The notes below the pieces were generated by a model. That model saw nothing but the letters and a program-made list of their open reading frames with translations. It did not search any database and had not been told where the DNA came from. Of a DNA stretch of 64,000 nt, positions 26,929-35,913 are shown in pieces. This DNA is from Gilvirhabdus luticola (GTDB lineage: Bacteria > Bacteroidota > Bacteroidia > Flavobacteriales > Flavobacteriaceae): NCBI RefSeq assembly GCF_032583975.1, contig NZ_JAWHTF010000003.1; one strand, given 5' to 3'. Position 1 is the first letter of the stretch; every line of letters starts with the position of its first letter. Position numbers and translations under genes: made by a program.

Positions 26929-28476
26929 TTAACCATTCATAGAGATTAAAAACTCTTCATTATTTCTTGTTTGTTTAAAGCGTTCGTTAATAAACTCCAT
27001 AGCTTCAACTGGGTTCATATCTGCAAGATACTTACGCATCACCCACATACGTTGTATAGTATTTTCATCTAATAACAAGTCATCACGACGAGTACTAGAT
27101 GATGTAAGATCTATGGCTGGGAAAATTCTACGGTTAGATATCTTTCTATCCAATTGAAGTTCCATATTACCTGTTCCTTTAAATTCTTCAAAAATAACTT
27201 CATCCATTTTAGATCCAGTTTCAGTAAGGGCTGTTGCAATTATTGATAATGAACCACCATTTTCAATTTTTCTAGCAGCACCAAAAAAACGTTTTGGTTT
27301 ATGCAATGCATTAGAATCTACACCACCACTTAATATTTTACCAGATGCTGGTTGCACTGTGTTATATGCTCTAGCTAAACGTGTAATGGAGTCTAACAGA
27401 ATAACTACATCATGACCACATTCTACCAAACGTTTTGCTTTTTCTAAAACAATGTTTGCAATTTTTACATGCTCGTGGGCTTCTTTGTCAAATGTTGAAG
27501 CAACAACTTCTCCACGTACATTACGTTGCATGTCGGTAACCTCTTCAGGGCGTTCATCAATTAATAAAATAATTTGATAAACTTCTGGATGATTGGCAGC
27601 AATTGCGTTAGCCACATCTTTTAATAGCATCGTTTTCCCAGTTTTAGGCTGCGATACAATCATACCACGTTGTCCTTTTCCAATTGGAGAGAATAAATCA
27701 ATAATACGTGTAGATATTGTACTTTGTCTTTCTGCCAGGTTAAATTTTTCTCTTGGGAATAATGGTGTTAAATGCTCAAATGACACTCTGTCTCTTACCA
27801 CCTGCGGATCTAATCCGTTTATTTTATTGACTTTAATTAAAGGGAAGTATTTTTCACCTTCTTTGGGTGGTCTTACGTTTCCTAAAACCGTGTCACCTGT
27901 TTTTAACCCGAATAGACGAATTTGCGATTGAGACACATAAATATCGTCTGGTGATGATAAATAATTATAGTCTGAAGAACGTAAAAACCCATAACCATCT
28001 TGCATGAGATCTAATACCCCTTCACTTTCAATGATTGCGTCAAATTCATAGTCTGGTTCTCTGTAACGGTTGCGAGTATCTTTATTACCAGAATTACTAC
28101 TATTATTGTTATTCTGGTTTTTATGATTGTTTTTATGATGCGTTTTTTCTTTTTTAGGAGCATTATTAGAAGCTTCGCTATCTTCTTTCTTTTCTACAAC
28201 TTTTTCTACGGTAGGTTGTTTAGTAGCACCTTGAGTTGGTTTCTTATGTTGAGGCACTTTATTATCTTTTGGTTTTTCAGTACGCTCAATTCGTTGTCTT
28301 TGAGGTTTTTCATCCTTTTTGGTTTCAACTGCTTTTGGGTTAGCAGCCTGATGATCTAATATTTGATATACTAAATCTAGCTTTTTTAATGTGCGATACT
28401 TGGAAATGTTCAAGTCTTTTGCAATCTCTTGTAAATCTGAGAGTTTTTTTTCTTTTAATTGTGAAATTTCAAACAT
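26929..28476 (-). CDS. rho: Transcription termination factor Rho
   Basis: This 515-residue hexameric RNA helicase terminates transcripts. The Rho N-terminal helical domain (about 1-45, QLKEKKLSDLQEIAKDLNI) is followed by a ~90-residue Lys/Asn/Gln-rich insertion (about 48-140) typical of Bacteroidota Rho and thought to add RNA contacts. The cold-shock-like RNA-binding domain has GVLDLMQDGYGFLRSSDYNYLSSPDDIYVS. Walker A is in VSQPKTGKTMLLKD, Walker B in DVVILLDSITRLARAYN, and the Q and R loops follow. It is divergent from the DUF4293 gene. Confidence 0.97.
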   Translation of the reverse strand: MFEISQLKEKKLSDLQEIAKDLNISKYRTLKKLDLVYQILDHQAANPKAVETKKDEKPQRQRIERTEKPKDNKVPQHKKPTQGATKQPTVEKVVEKKEDSEASNNAPKKEKTHHKNNHKNQNNNNSSNSGNKDTRNRYREPDYEFDAIIESEGVLDLMQDGYGFLRSSDYNYLSSPDDIYVSQSQIRLFGLKTGDTVLGNVRPPKEGEKYFPLIKVNKINGLDPQVVRDRVSFEHLTPLFPREKFNLAERQSTISTRIIDLFSPIGKGQRGMIVSQPKTGKTMLLKDVANAIAANHPEVYQIILLIDERPEEVTDMQRNVRGEVVASTFDKEAHEHVKIANIVLEKAKRLVECGHDVVILLDSITRLARAYNTVQPASGKILSGGVDSNALHKPKRFFGAARKIENGGSLSIIATALTETGSKMDEVIFEEFKGTGNMELQLDRKISNRRIFPAIDLTSSSTRRDDLLLDENTIQRMWVMRKYLADMNPVEAMEFINERFKQTRNNEEFLISMNG

Positions 28477-28640
28477 TGATGTTGAATTGAATATTTGTGT
28501 TAAATATTAAAATTGAATTTTTATGAAAAATTGATTTTAATCCGAAGAATGACAATTAGTAAATGTGGTTAATGCCAATTGTTATTGCAATTATACAACT
28601 TTATTTTAATCTTTTACGCATATTTTAAAAAAGAAACTAT

Positions 28641-28648
28641 TATTTTTG
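28641..28648 (+). promoter_or_regulatory. Putative -7 element of the DUF4293 gene
   Basis: TATTTTTG is an exact TAnnTTTG match, 22 bp upstream of the ATG at 28671. No clear -33 element was found. Confidence 0.45.
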
Positions 28649-28670
28649 CACTTCGATTTATTGAAATTTT

Positions 28671-29081
28671 ATGATTCAACGAATTCAAACCATTTATCTT
28701 TTATTGTCTGCTGCAGTAGCCGGTGGATTGATATTTTTGTTTAGTCTTTGGACAAATAAAGATGGTTTTGAAGTTTTTGCAAAAGACAATTTATTGTATT
28801 TTGGAATGTTTTTAGGTTCTGCAGTATTGTCGTTAATTTCAATTTTTATGTACAAAAACAGGAAATCTCAATTTGTTTTGGGACGACTTAACATCATATT
28901 AAACTTTATTTTACTAGGATTATTTGTGTATCAATCTCTAAATTTATCTGGAGAAACTCAAGTTTCAGAGAAAGGTATTGGGATGTTCTTACCTATAATT
29001 TCTATCGTGTTATTGGCTTTGGCCAATAAGGCCATCAAAAAGGATGAAGATCTTGTAAAATCTGTAGATCGATTACGATAA
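28671..29081 (+). CDS. DUF4293 family membrane protein
   Basis: This 136-residue protein opens MIQRIQTIYLLLSAAVAGGLIFLFSLW and has four hydrophobic segments (about 8-28, 42-60, 73-92, 103-120). It ends with a short basic tail. The N-terminal motif and four-helix layout match the Bacteroidota family DUF4293, whose function is unknown. The gene is divergent from rho, with 194 bp between. A strong terminator follows at 29111. Confidence 0.85.
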   Translation: MIQRIQTIYLLLSAAVAGGLIFLFSLWTNKDGFEVFAKDNLLYFGMFLGSAVLSLISIFMYKNRKSQFVLGRLNIILNFILLGLFVYQSLNLSGETQVSEKGIGMFLPIISIVLLALANKAIKKDEDLVKSVDRLR

Positions 29082-29110
29082 ACCTATCATCTTAGTAGTA
29101 TTAGTGCGTG

Positions 29111-29140
29111 AAAACCCAGACTATGGTCTGGGTTTTTTAT
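29111..29140. terminator. Terminator after the DUF4293 gene
   Basis: Arms AAAACCCAGAC (29111-29121) and GTCTGGGTTTT (29126-29136) have a TATG loop and T tail. The hairpin may also serve the convergent phosphoesterase gene, which ends at 29137. Confidence 0.88.
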
Positions 29141-29631
29141 CTGTTATCAAACTCTATAACTTCTAAATCTTTTATATCATTCCTATCAATTACAAATCGA
29201 AGCATAGTTCTTTTTTTATGAAGTCCTCTTTTGCCTACAGCACCTGGATTCATGTGCAATAAATCAAGTTTTTTATCTGGTATTACTTTCAAAATATGAG
29301 AATGCCCACTAATGAATAGTTTTGGAGGATTTATATTAATTTCTTCCCTCACCCTAATATCATAGCGTTTAGGATAACCACCTATATGAGTCATCCAAAC
29401 ATCAACGCCTTCGCACTTAAACCTATTATGTTCAGGAAATTCTACTCTTGTTTTTGCATCATCAATATTGCCATAAACACCTCTTAAGGGTTTAAGATTC
29501 TTAATTGCATCTGTTACTTTTAAATCACCAATATCTCCAGCATGCCAAACCTCGTCGGCTTGAATTACATATTTTAGTATTTGATCATCTATATAACCAT
29601 GAGTATCTGAAAGTAAAAGTATTTTAATCAT
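29137..29631 (-). CDS. YfcE/MJ0936-type metallophosphoesterase
   Basis: This 164-residue calcineurin-like phosphodiesterase has all metal-binding motifs in order: LLSDTHG (D8, H10), HAGDIGDL, GVYGNID, MTHIGG and ISGHSHILKV. Members hydrolyse model phosphodiesters; the physiological substrate is not settled. The C-terminal NPGAVGKRG is typical. It is divergent from truA, with 74 bp between. Confidence 0.9.
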   Translation of the reverse strand: MIKILLLSDTHGYIDDQILKYVIQADEVWHAGDIGDLKVTDAIKNLKPLRGVYGNIDDAKTRVEFPEHNRFKCEGVDVWMTHIGGYPKRYDIRVREEININPPKLFISGHSHILKVIPDKKLDLLHMNPGAVGKRGLHKKRTMLRFVIDRNDIKDLEVIEFDNR

Positions 29632-29671
29632 TATAAAAAGTTAATGAATCCTGTAAAGTGATAAAACTATT

Positions 29672-29679
29672 TATCTTTG
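29672..29679 (+). promoter_or_regulatory. Putative -7 element of truA
   Basis: TATCTTTG is an exact consensus match, 26 bp upstream of the TTG start at 29706. The -33 region is not clear. Confidence 0.45.
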
Positions 29680-29705
29680 TAACTTCTAAACAAAAATAAC
29701 ACAAG

Positions 29706-30455
29706 TTGAGACATTTTTTAGAACTTTCTTACAACGGTAAGGCTTATTTTGGTTGGCAAAATCAACCTGATGCCATTTCTGTTCAAGAGGTTATAGAAAA
29801 AGCCCTTTCAACAATCTTGAAAGAATCAACAAGTATTGTTGGAGCAGGCAGGACAGACACAGGTGTGCACGCATTACAAATGTTTGCTCATTTTGATACA
29901 GAAAAAACATTAAACCAATCTGATTTAAAATATAAGTTAAACTCTTTTTTACCAAAAGATATTGCTATTCATGATATTTTTAAGGTTACTGAAAATACCC
30001 ATGCACGTTTTGATGCTTTAAGCAGAGAATATTTGTATAAAATTTCTTTAAAAAAAAATGCGTTTACATTTAATAATTCATATTATTTAAAATCAACTTT
30101 GAATATTGATAAAATGAGAAAAGCATCAAAAATACTATTTGAATATAGAGATTTTCAATGCTTTTCAAAAAGTAATACAGATGTAAAAACGTATCATTGT
30201 AATATCATGAAAGCAGAGTGGATTGAAGAAAAGAATGAATTACATTTCATAATCAAAGCCGATAGGTTTTTAAGAAATATGGTTAGGGCTATTGTTGGAA
30301 CCTTAATCAATATTGGATTAGGAAAAATTGAAGCAGAAGATTTACATAATATAATTAAATCTAAAAACCGGAGTGAAGCTGGTTTTTCAGTTCCTGCACA
30401 TGCACTATATTTAACAAGAATTGAATACCCGGAACACATTAAAATAAATGAGTAG
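29706..30455 (+). CDS. truA: tRNA pseudouridine(38-40) synthase
   Basis: This 249-residue enzyme isomerises uridines 38-40 in the tRNA anticodon arm. It starts at TTG: the encoded (M)RHFLELSYNGKAYFGWQNQP aligns with the usual TruA N-terminus exactly and no ATG is near. The catalytic Asp is in GAGRTDTGVHALQMFAHFD. Later motifs are DALSREYLYKI, RAIVGTLINIGLGK and AGFSVPAHALYLTRIEYP. It overlaps the ABC exporter gene by 8 bp, so the two are translationally coupled. Confidence 0.96.
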   Translation: MRHFLELSYNGKAYFGWQNQPDAISVQEVIEKALSTILKESTSIVGAGRTDTGVHALQMFAHFDTEKTLNQSDLKYKLNSFLPKDIAIHDIFKVTENTHARFDALSREYLYKISLKKNAFTFNNSYYLKSTLNIDKMRKASKILFEYRDFQCFSKSNTDVKTYHCNIMKAEWIEEKNELHFIIKADRFLRNMVRAIVGTLINIGLGKIEAEDLHNIIKSKNRSEAGFSVPAHALYLTRIEYPEHIKINE

Positions 30456-32214
30456 TAAAAAGGAAAATATTTTTGACGTCAATCTGTTTAAAAGGCTTTT
30501 TCAGTATATAAAACCATATAAATTGGTGTTTTATGGAATGCTGGTTGCGGTCATATTATTGGCAATTTTTACGACATCTATCCCTTATATTACAAAATAT
30601 GTAATTGATAATAGCATTGCTGTTAAGGATCCTAATGGATTTTTATTTTATATCATTCTGATGTTTATTTTATTAGTCCTTCAAAGTACTTTTCAATTGG
30701 CTTTTATTTTTTACGCGGCATGGTTGGGTCAAAATTTGGTTAAGGATGTTCGAGTAAAATTATTTAACCATGTTCTTGGGTTTAAAATGAAGTATTTTGA
30801 TAACTCATCGGTTGGAGTGTTAATAACAAGAACCGTAACTGATATGGAGCGAATTGCTGATATTTTTGGAGAAGGATTATTTATGATCTTCAGAGATTTA
30901 CTCACTATGATTGTTGTTTCTGGTGTTATGTTATTTATGAATTTTAAGTTAAGCTTAATTGTATTTATAATGATGCCTTTATTGTTATATGCAACACGTA
31001 TTTTTCAGAAGTATATGAAAAAAGCATTTGAGGAAGTACGTACTGAAGTATCAAATTTAAACTCCTTTGTTCAGGAACGTTTAACCGGTATGAAAATTCT
31101 TCAACTATTTACACGTGAAGATATAGAATATAAAAAGTTTAAAGAGATAAATGAAAGACATAAAAAGGGTTGGCTAAAAACCGTTTGGTATAATTCTATT
31201 TTCTTTCCAATCGCAGAATTGTCTTCGTCAATAACCATAGGTTTAATAGCCTGGTATGGAGGATTAAATGTTCTACTTAAAGGAACAATTTCTGAAGGAG
31301 ACCTTTTTGCTTTCATTATGTTTATTCCAATGTTATTTAGACCATTACGCCAAATAGCAGATAAATTTAACACATTGCAAATGGGAATGGTTGCTGCAAC
31401 CAGAGTGTTTAAAGTAATTGATACAACGTCTCATATTGATGATGTAGGAACTCTTGATGTATCTCATTTTAAAGGAGATATAAAGCTAGATGATGTTCAC
31501 TTTAGTTATGTGGAAGGAGAAGAAGTTTTAAGAGGTATTTCTTTAGAGATTAAATCTGGAGAAACTGTAGCTATTGTAGGAGCAACAGGTGCAGGTAAAA
31601 CGACTATTATTAACTTGTTGAATCGTTTTTATGAAATTAAAAAAGGGACTATAAGTATTGATGGTATAAATATAAAAGAAGTTAAACTAGCTTCCTTAAG
31701 AAAGCAAATTGCTGTTGTGTTACAAGATGTTTTTCTTTTTGCAGATACGATTTTGAATAACATCACATTAAATAATCCAAATATTACTGAAGAACAGGTT
31801 CATCTTGCGGCAAAAAACATAGGCATTCATGATTTTATTTTAAGCTTGCCAGACGGTTATCATTATAATGTTAAAGAGCGAGGTGTTATGTTGTCTTCTG
31901 GTCAACGTCAACTTATATCATTTTTAAGGGCTTATGTAACCAATCCTAGTATTTTAATTTTGGATGAAGCCACATCTTCTGTCGATTCGTACTCAGAACA
32001 ACTTATACAAAATGCAACAGACACTATTACAAAAGATAGGACATCTATAATCATTGCTCATAGATTGGCAACTATAAAAAAAGCAGATACCATTATTGTT
32101 ATGGATGCAGGACAGATTGTAGAACAAGGCACACATAAAGAATTGCTTAAAAAGCAAAACGGCTATTACAAAAACCTCTATGAAGTTCAGTTTTTAAAAG
32201 AGGAAGTTGCTTAA
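30448..32214 (+). CDS. ABC exporter (MsbA-like half transporter)
   Basis: This 588-residue protein has an N-terminal six-helix exporter domain (about 20-320) fused to an ATPase domain. Walker A is VGATGAGKTTIINLL, the Q loop is VVLQDVFLFADTI, the signature is LSSGQRQLISFLRAY and Walker B is ILILDEATSSVDSYSEQL, followed by IIAHRLATI. All catalytic residues are present. Such half-transporters flip lipids, lipid A precursors or drugs; the substrate cannot be told. It overlaps truA by 8 bp. Its stop overlaps the convergent broken DUF3667 gene by 4 bp. Confidence 0.93.
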   Translation: MSSKKENIFDVNLFKRLFQYIKPYKLVFYGMLVAVILLAIFTTSIPYITKYVIDNSIAVKDPNGFLFYIILMFILLVLQSTFQLAFIFYAAWLGQNLVKDVRVKLFNHVLGFKMKYFDNSSVGVLITRTVTDMERIADIFGEGLFMIFRDLLTMIVVSGVMLFMNFKLSLIVFIMMPLLLYATRIFQKYMKKAFEEVRTEVSNLNSFVQERLTGMKILQLFTREDIEYKKFKEINERHKKGWLKTVWYNSIFFPIAELSSSITIGLIAWYGGLNVLLKGTISEGDLFAFIMFIPMLFRPLRQIADKFNTLQMGMVAATRVFKVIDTTSHIDDVGTLDVSHFKGDIKLDDVHFSYVEGEEVLRGISLEIKSGETVAIVGATGAGKTTIINLLNRFYEIKKGTISIDGINIKEVKLASLRKQIAVVLQDVFLFADTILNNITLNNPNITEEQVHLAAKNIGIHDFILSLPDGYHYNVKERGVMLSSGQRQLISFLRAYVTNPSILILDEATSSVDSYSEQLIQNATDTITKDRTSIIIAHRLATIKKADTIIVMDAGQIVEQGTHKELLKKQNGYYKNLYEVQFLKEEVA

Positions 32215-33002
32215 GTTCCTCGAGCAGCTTTCTGCGCTTCTATCATTTGTTCTAAATCGCCATTTAAAAACATAACTATTGCCATAACAACACTCAAAAT
32301 AACAAAAGCAATTCCTAAAATAACCAAGAACAATAATGTTCTTAAAATGATATTACCAGTGCTTAATTCATATAGACGTTTTAAGCAGAAAGCAGAATAT
32401 AATATCATTAATGGCATTAAAACTAAACCTGAAAAACCTTGTGGTATACTAAGCATTGCTGTTACAATAGTGATTACGGATGTAACAATTGAAATTTATG
32501 CTTGGATATATAAAAATATTACAAGCAATTCTGTATAGTTAAATTTTTTTAAGCCAATAAAAGTTAATAGTGCCATAAGGGCATAAATTGGCACATAAAA
32601 CATCATTACAATTGAATAATACTCTTGAACAAAGCTTACGTTCCTTTTTTGTAATTCTTCCTGACCAGGAAAGTTAAAAATTGAAAAATCAAGGGTTTCA
32701 GGAAAAAACTTATTAATTATCAATAAATATATTCCACTTATAGAAAGAGCAAGTGCAAAATAACTAATGGGATTTACATATTTTTTTCTAACACCATTTA
32801 TATAACTACCAATAACATCTTCAGGTTTAGTAAACAACTCAATGAAGGTTCTTAAAAGTTTATTATCGTAATTAAAAAAAGTTTCACTAATGTGCTCAAA
32901 AAAAATTTTAAATGTAAGCCTATTTCTAATAACTTTTGCACCACAATTATAGCAGAAATCGTAATTCTCTTTTAAATCTGTGAAGCAATTTTTACAGTGC
33001 AT
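32211..33002 (-). pseudogene. DUF3667 family gene interrupted by an in-frame TAA
   Basis: One continuous frame runs from the ATG at 33000-33002 to 32211 and encodes a typical DUF3667 protein: an N-terminal zinc ribbon (CKNCFTDLKENYDFCYNC), KIFFEHISETFFNYDNKLLRTFIELFTKPEDVIGSYINGVRKKYVNPISYF, then several membrane helices. Codon 169 is TAA (32496-32498), just after VIFLYIQA. The next 94 codons stay in the same frame and continue the family sequence (ISIVTSVITIVTAMLSIPQGFSG, then the last helix). A single C-to-T change in a CAA Gln codon would explain it. The ATG shares its first base with the cdaA stop. It may yield a 168-residue truncated protein, or the stop may be a sequence error. Confidence 0.85.
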
Positions 33003-33787
33003 CACATCAAATCTTTTTTAATAATTTCGGTAAGCTCAACTGTGTTTTTAAATAAAATAAATTCACCATCTTTAAAATAAGAAATTTGCCCAGTTTCTTC
33101 ACTAACTACTAAAGCCAATGCATCAGTTTTTTCTGTAATACCAATAGCAGCTCTGTGTCTTAACCCAAATCGTTGAGGTATGTTTTTTTCATTGTTTAAA
33201 GGAAGTACAACTCGGGTAGCTTTAACTACATTATTTGCAATAATAATAGCACCATCGTGCAGAGGACTGTTCTTAAAAAAAATGCTTTCTATTATTGGTT
33301 GCGTAACCTTTATGTTCATTTCATCACCAGTATTTGTTAAAAAATCCAAATTGTTGTGATGCTCAAAAACAATGAGCGCACCTGTTTTTGTAGTTGCCAT
33401 TTTGTTACACGCCGATATAACAGCTTCAACATCTGTTTCATCAAAGGTATCGGTTTTTAAAAAATTAAATTGCTTAAAAAACTTTCGTCTTGTTCCAAAA
33501 TTAGTAGAACCTACCATAAGTAAAAACTTTCTAATTTCAGGTTGAAAAACCACAATCAATGCTATAATACCAACTTTCATAAAACCACCAAAAATACTGG
33601 TGAGAAGCTCCATTTTAAGAAAATCTGTTAATCGCCATGCGAGGTAGATAAAAATAATGCCGATAAAGATTTTAATAGCAACAGTGCCTTTTACTAATTT
33701 GTATATATAATAGAGTAGAAGTGCTACAAGAATAACATCTATGATGTCTACAAGCTTAAATTCTAAAAGGTCTTTAAAAATGTCCAA
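33002..33787 (-). CDS. cdaA: Diadenylate cyclase CdaA
   Basis: This 261-residue membrane-bound enzyme makes the second messenger c-di-AMP from two ATP. Three N-terminal helices (about 12-80, with IIDVILVALLLYYIYKLVKGT) precede the DAC domain, which has the catalytic DGAIII (SPLHDGAIIIANN) and RHRAA (FGLRHRAAIG) motifs. The start is TTG; no ATG is near, and (M)DIFKDLLEFKLVDIIDVIL aligns with the family. It is downstream of folP and a lipoprotein gene on the same strand, as is common in Flavobacteriia. Confidence 0.95.
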   Translation of the reverse strand: MDIFKDLLEFKLVDIIDVILVALLLYYIYKLVKGTVAIKIFIGIIFIYLAWRLTDFLKMELLTSIFGGFMKVGIIALIVVFQPEIRKFLLMVGSTNFGTRRKFFKQFNFLKTDTFDETDVEAVISACNKMATTKTGALIVFEHHNNLDFLTNTGDEMNIKVTQPIIESIFFKNSPLHDGAIIIANNVVKATRVVLPLNNEKNIPQRFGLRHRAAIGITEKTDALALVVSEETGQISYFKDGEFILFKNTVELTEIIKKDLM

Positions 33788-33825
33788 GCTAAAAATTCGG
33801 TTTTGGTAAATTTAGGAAAATAAGA

Positions 33826-34446
33826 TTAATAAATGAATTCTTGATTTGCTATTGTAATTTTTGGAGAATCTATACTTAATAATAGTGACTTAAATCTTAT
33901 ATATTCCTGAAAAGTTAATAAGGCATCAAAGGTTAAAATTAAATTGCCTTTTAAATTGTTGAATTGTTCTAGCTTAAGTGAACGGTCGTTAATAGAAATT
34001 TCATTTTCTGAAAAATTAATAACTATGCTATTTGAATATTCCTTAAGAAATGAATCACTCTTTTCTAAAGAATAAACTATATCAGTAAAATCAATGAAAC
34101 CCAAAGTATTTCTACTGGTATCATTGCAAGTAAAATAGTTTCTGGCATTTTCGTTTTTATGCATTCCATCACCATGACGCTTTTCTTGCAGATATTGTAA
34201 ATGAGGTAGAACCTGTTTTAAGGTTAATCGTTTGTCAACGTTTACTAACCAATTGGTTGTACTTATCAGGTTTTTTCTGTTGAAATCTGTACTATCGGGT
34301 TTTGTGATGTCATAAAAAATGTAAGCAGGAGAAACGTCTAAAACTTCAGTGATATTCGCATTTTGTATTTCAGGAAGTTGTACAACTTTTTCGTTTCCAC
34401 AAGACCACAAAATCATCAAAGCGACAAACAAAAAAAAGTGTTTCAT
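33826..34446 (-). CDS. Lipoprotein of unknown function between folP and cdaA
   Basis: This 206-residue protein has a lipoprotein signal (MKHFFLFVALMILWSCGNEK, Cys16). The rest is soluble alpha/beta with no motif I recognise. Segments such as AYIFYDITKPDSTDFNRKN and KQVLPHLQYLQEKRHGDGMHKNENAR may be used to find relatives. It overlaps the folP stop by 4 bp (translational coupling) and is followed by cdaA after 38 bp, so it likely shares their transcript. Confidence 0.75.
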   Translation of the reverse strand: MKHFFLFVALMILWSCGNEKVVQLPEIQNANITEVLDVSPAYIFYDITKPDSTDFNRKNLISTTNWLVNVDKRLTLKQVLPHLQYLQEKRHGDGMHKNENARNYFTCNDTSRNTLGFIDFTDIVYSLEKSDSFLKEYSNSIVINFSENEISINDRSLKLEQFNNLKGNLILTFDALLTFQEYIRFKSLLLSIDSPKITIANQEFIY

Positions 34447-35261
34447 AACTTCTTGACTAATTTAATACATTCCATGGCTTCCTTTACATCGTGTACTCTT
34501 AATATAGAAGCTCCTTTCTGGAGAGCAACAGTATTTAAAACCGTTGTGCCATTAAGGGCTAGTTGTGCATCATTTTCTAGAGTTTTATAGATCATAGATT
34601 TTCTAGAAAGCCCAACAAGAATAGGTAATTCTAACATATTAAAAAGTTCAAGTTTACCTAACAGTTCATAATTTTGCTCTAACGTTTTTGCAAAGCCAAA
34701 ACCAGGATCTACAATTAAATCGATGATACCAAGACTTCTTGCTTCAGCAATTTTTTCAGAAAAATAGAAGAGTATATCATGTGTTAAATTGTCATAATCT
34801 GTTAAATCTTTCATGGTTTGTGGCGTTCCTTTCATGTGCATCATAACGTATGGAACTTTCAATTCTGCAATAGTTTTAAACATGTTTTTATCTAAATTAC
34901 CGGCAGAAATATCATTAATTAAAGCTGCTCCATTTTCAATACATTGTTTGGCAACATTACTTCTAAAAGTATCAATAGAAATAAGCGTTTCAGGATATTC
35001 TTTAAGAATTAAAGACAAAATAGGTAGAATACGATTCTGTTCTTCTTCTTCACTTATATGCTCTGCATTTGGTCTTGAACTGTAAGCGCCAACATCTATA
35101 AATGTAGCACCTTCTTCTAACATTTTTTCAACCTGATTTAAAATGTTCTTTTCAGTATTGAATTGTCCACCATCATAAAATGAATCTGGCGTTACATTCA
35201 ATATTCCCATGACATGAGATGTCGATAAATCTATAAGTTTTCCTTTGCAGTTAATAGTCAT
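34443..35261 (-). CDS. folP: Dihydropteroate synthase
   Basis: This 272-residue TIM-barrel enzyme joins p-aminobenzoate to the pterin pyrophosphate in folate synthesis and is the sulfonamide target. Signatures are MGILNVTPDSFYDGG (near residue 18), FIDVGAYSSRPNA, ISIDTFRSNVA, INDISAG, MHMKGTPQTM, IVDPGFGFAKT and VGLSRKSMI. Length and motifs are complete. It heads the unit folP - lipoprotein - cdaA - (broken DUF3667). Confidence 0.97.
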   Translation of the reverse strand: MTINCKGKLIDLSTSHVMGILNVTPDSFYDGGQFNTEKNILNQVEKMLEEGATFIDVGAYSSRPNAEHISEEEEQNRILPILSLILKEYPETLISIDTFRSNVAKQCIENGAALINDISAGNLDKNMFKTIAELKVPYVMMHMKGTPQTMKDLTDYDNLTHDILFYFSEKIAEARSLGIIDLIVDPGFGFAKTLEQNYELLGKLELFNMLELPILVGLSRKSMIYKTLENDAQLALNGTTVLNTVALQKGASILRVHDVKEAMECIKLVKKL

Positions 35262-35366
35262 TTACTTATTATATTCTTGCTTTGTTTAAGTATTGAAAAC
35301 TTTAAACCTTAAACTTTGAACTTTAAAATTATTTATGCGAAATTTACGCAAAATTCATATTATTCA

Positions 35367-35912
35367 ATGCAAGATACCTCCAAACAATTCGATGACGTTA
35401 TAAATACATGCAGAAGTTTATTTATTAAGAAAATGAAAGACTATGGTAGTGCTTGGCGAATATTAAGACTACCATCCTTGACAGACCAGATTTTTATAAA
35501 AGCACAACGTATAAGAAGCTTGCAACAAAATGATGTAAGAAAAGTTGATGAAGACGAAGCCAGTGAGTTTATAGGGATTATTAATTATTGTATTATGGCA
35601 CTTATTCAGTTAGAAAAAGGAGTTGTAGAGCAACCCGATTTAAGTACTGAAGATGCGATTGTTTTGTATGATAAAAAAGTGAAAATCGCAAAACAACTCA
35701 TGGATGATAAGAACCATGATTATGGAGAAGCCTGGCGAGATATGAGAGTAAGTAGTTTAACAGATTTGATATTGCAAAAATTGCTTCGCGTTAAGCAAAT
35801 AGAAGATAATAAAGGAAAAACCATTGTGAGTGAAGGCATAGATGCTAATTATCAGGACATGATAAATTATGCAGTTTTCGCAATGATTCATTTAAACGAA
35901 GAAAACAATTAA
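35367..35912 (+). CDS. Tandem DUF1599 protein
   Basis: The ATG at 35367 gives 181 residues (MQDTSKQFDDVINTCRSLF); an in-frame TTG at 35316 would add 17 untypical residues. The protein is two copies of one all-helical unit: KKMKDYGSAWRILRLPSLTDQIFIKAQRIRSLQ...IINYCIMALIQLE and DKNHDYGEAWRDMRVSSLTDLILQKLLRVKQIE...MINYAVFAMIHL. DUF1599 has been linked in silico to nucleotide modification; no function is proven. It is next to folP (divergent), two bases from the DoxX-like gene. Confidence 0.88.
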   Translation: MQDTSKQFDDVINTCRSLFIKKMKDYGSAWRILRLPSLTDQIFIKAQRIRSLQQNDVRKVDEDEASEFIGIINYCIMALIQLEKGVVEQPDLSTEDAIVLYDKKVKIAKQLMDDKNHDYGEAWRDMRVSSLTDLILQKLLRVKQIEDNKGKTIVSEGIDANYQDMINYAVFAMIHLNEENN

Positions 35913-35913
35913 A

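Noticed and set aside
32496..32498. Recoding of the TAA in the DUF3667 gene (e.g. selenocysteine-like or programmed readthrough)
   Set aside because: TAA is not used for selenocysteine or pyrrolysine and no slippery site or stem-loop was seen right after it; mutation or sequence error is simpler.
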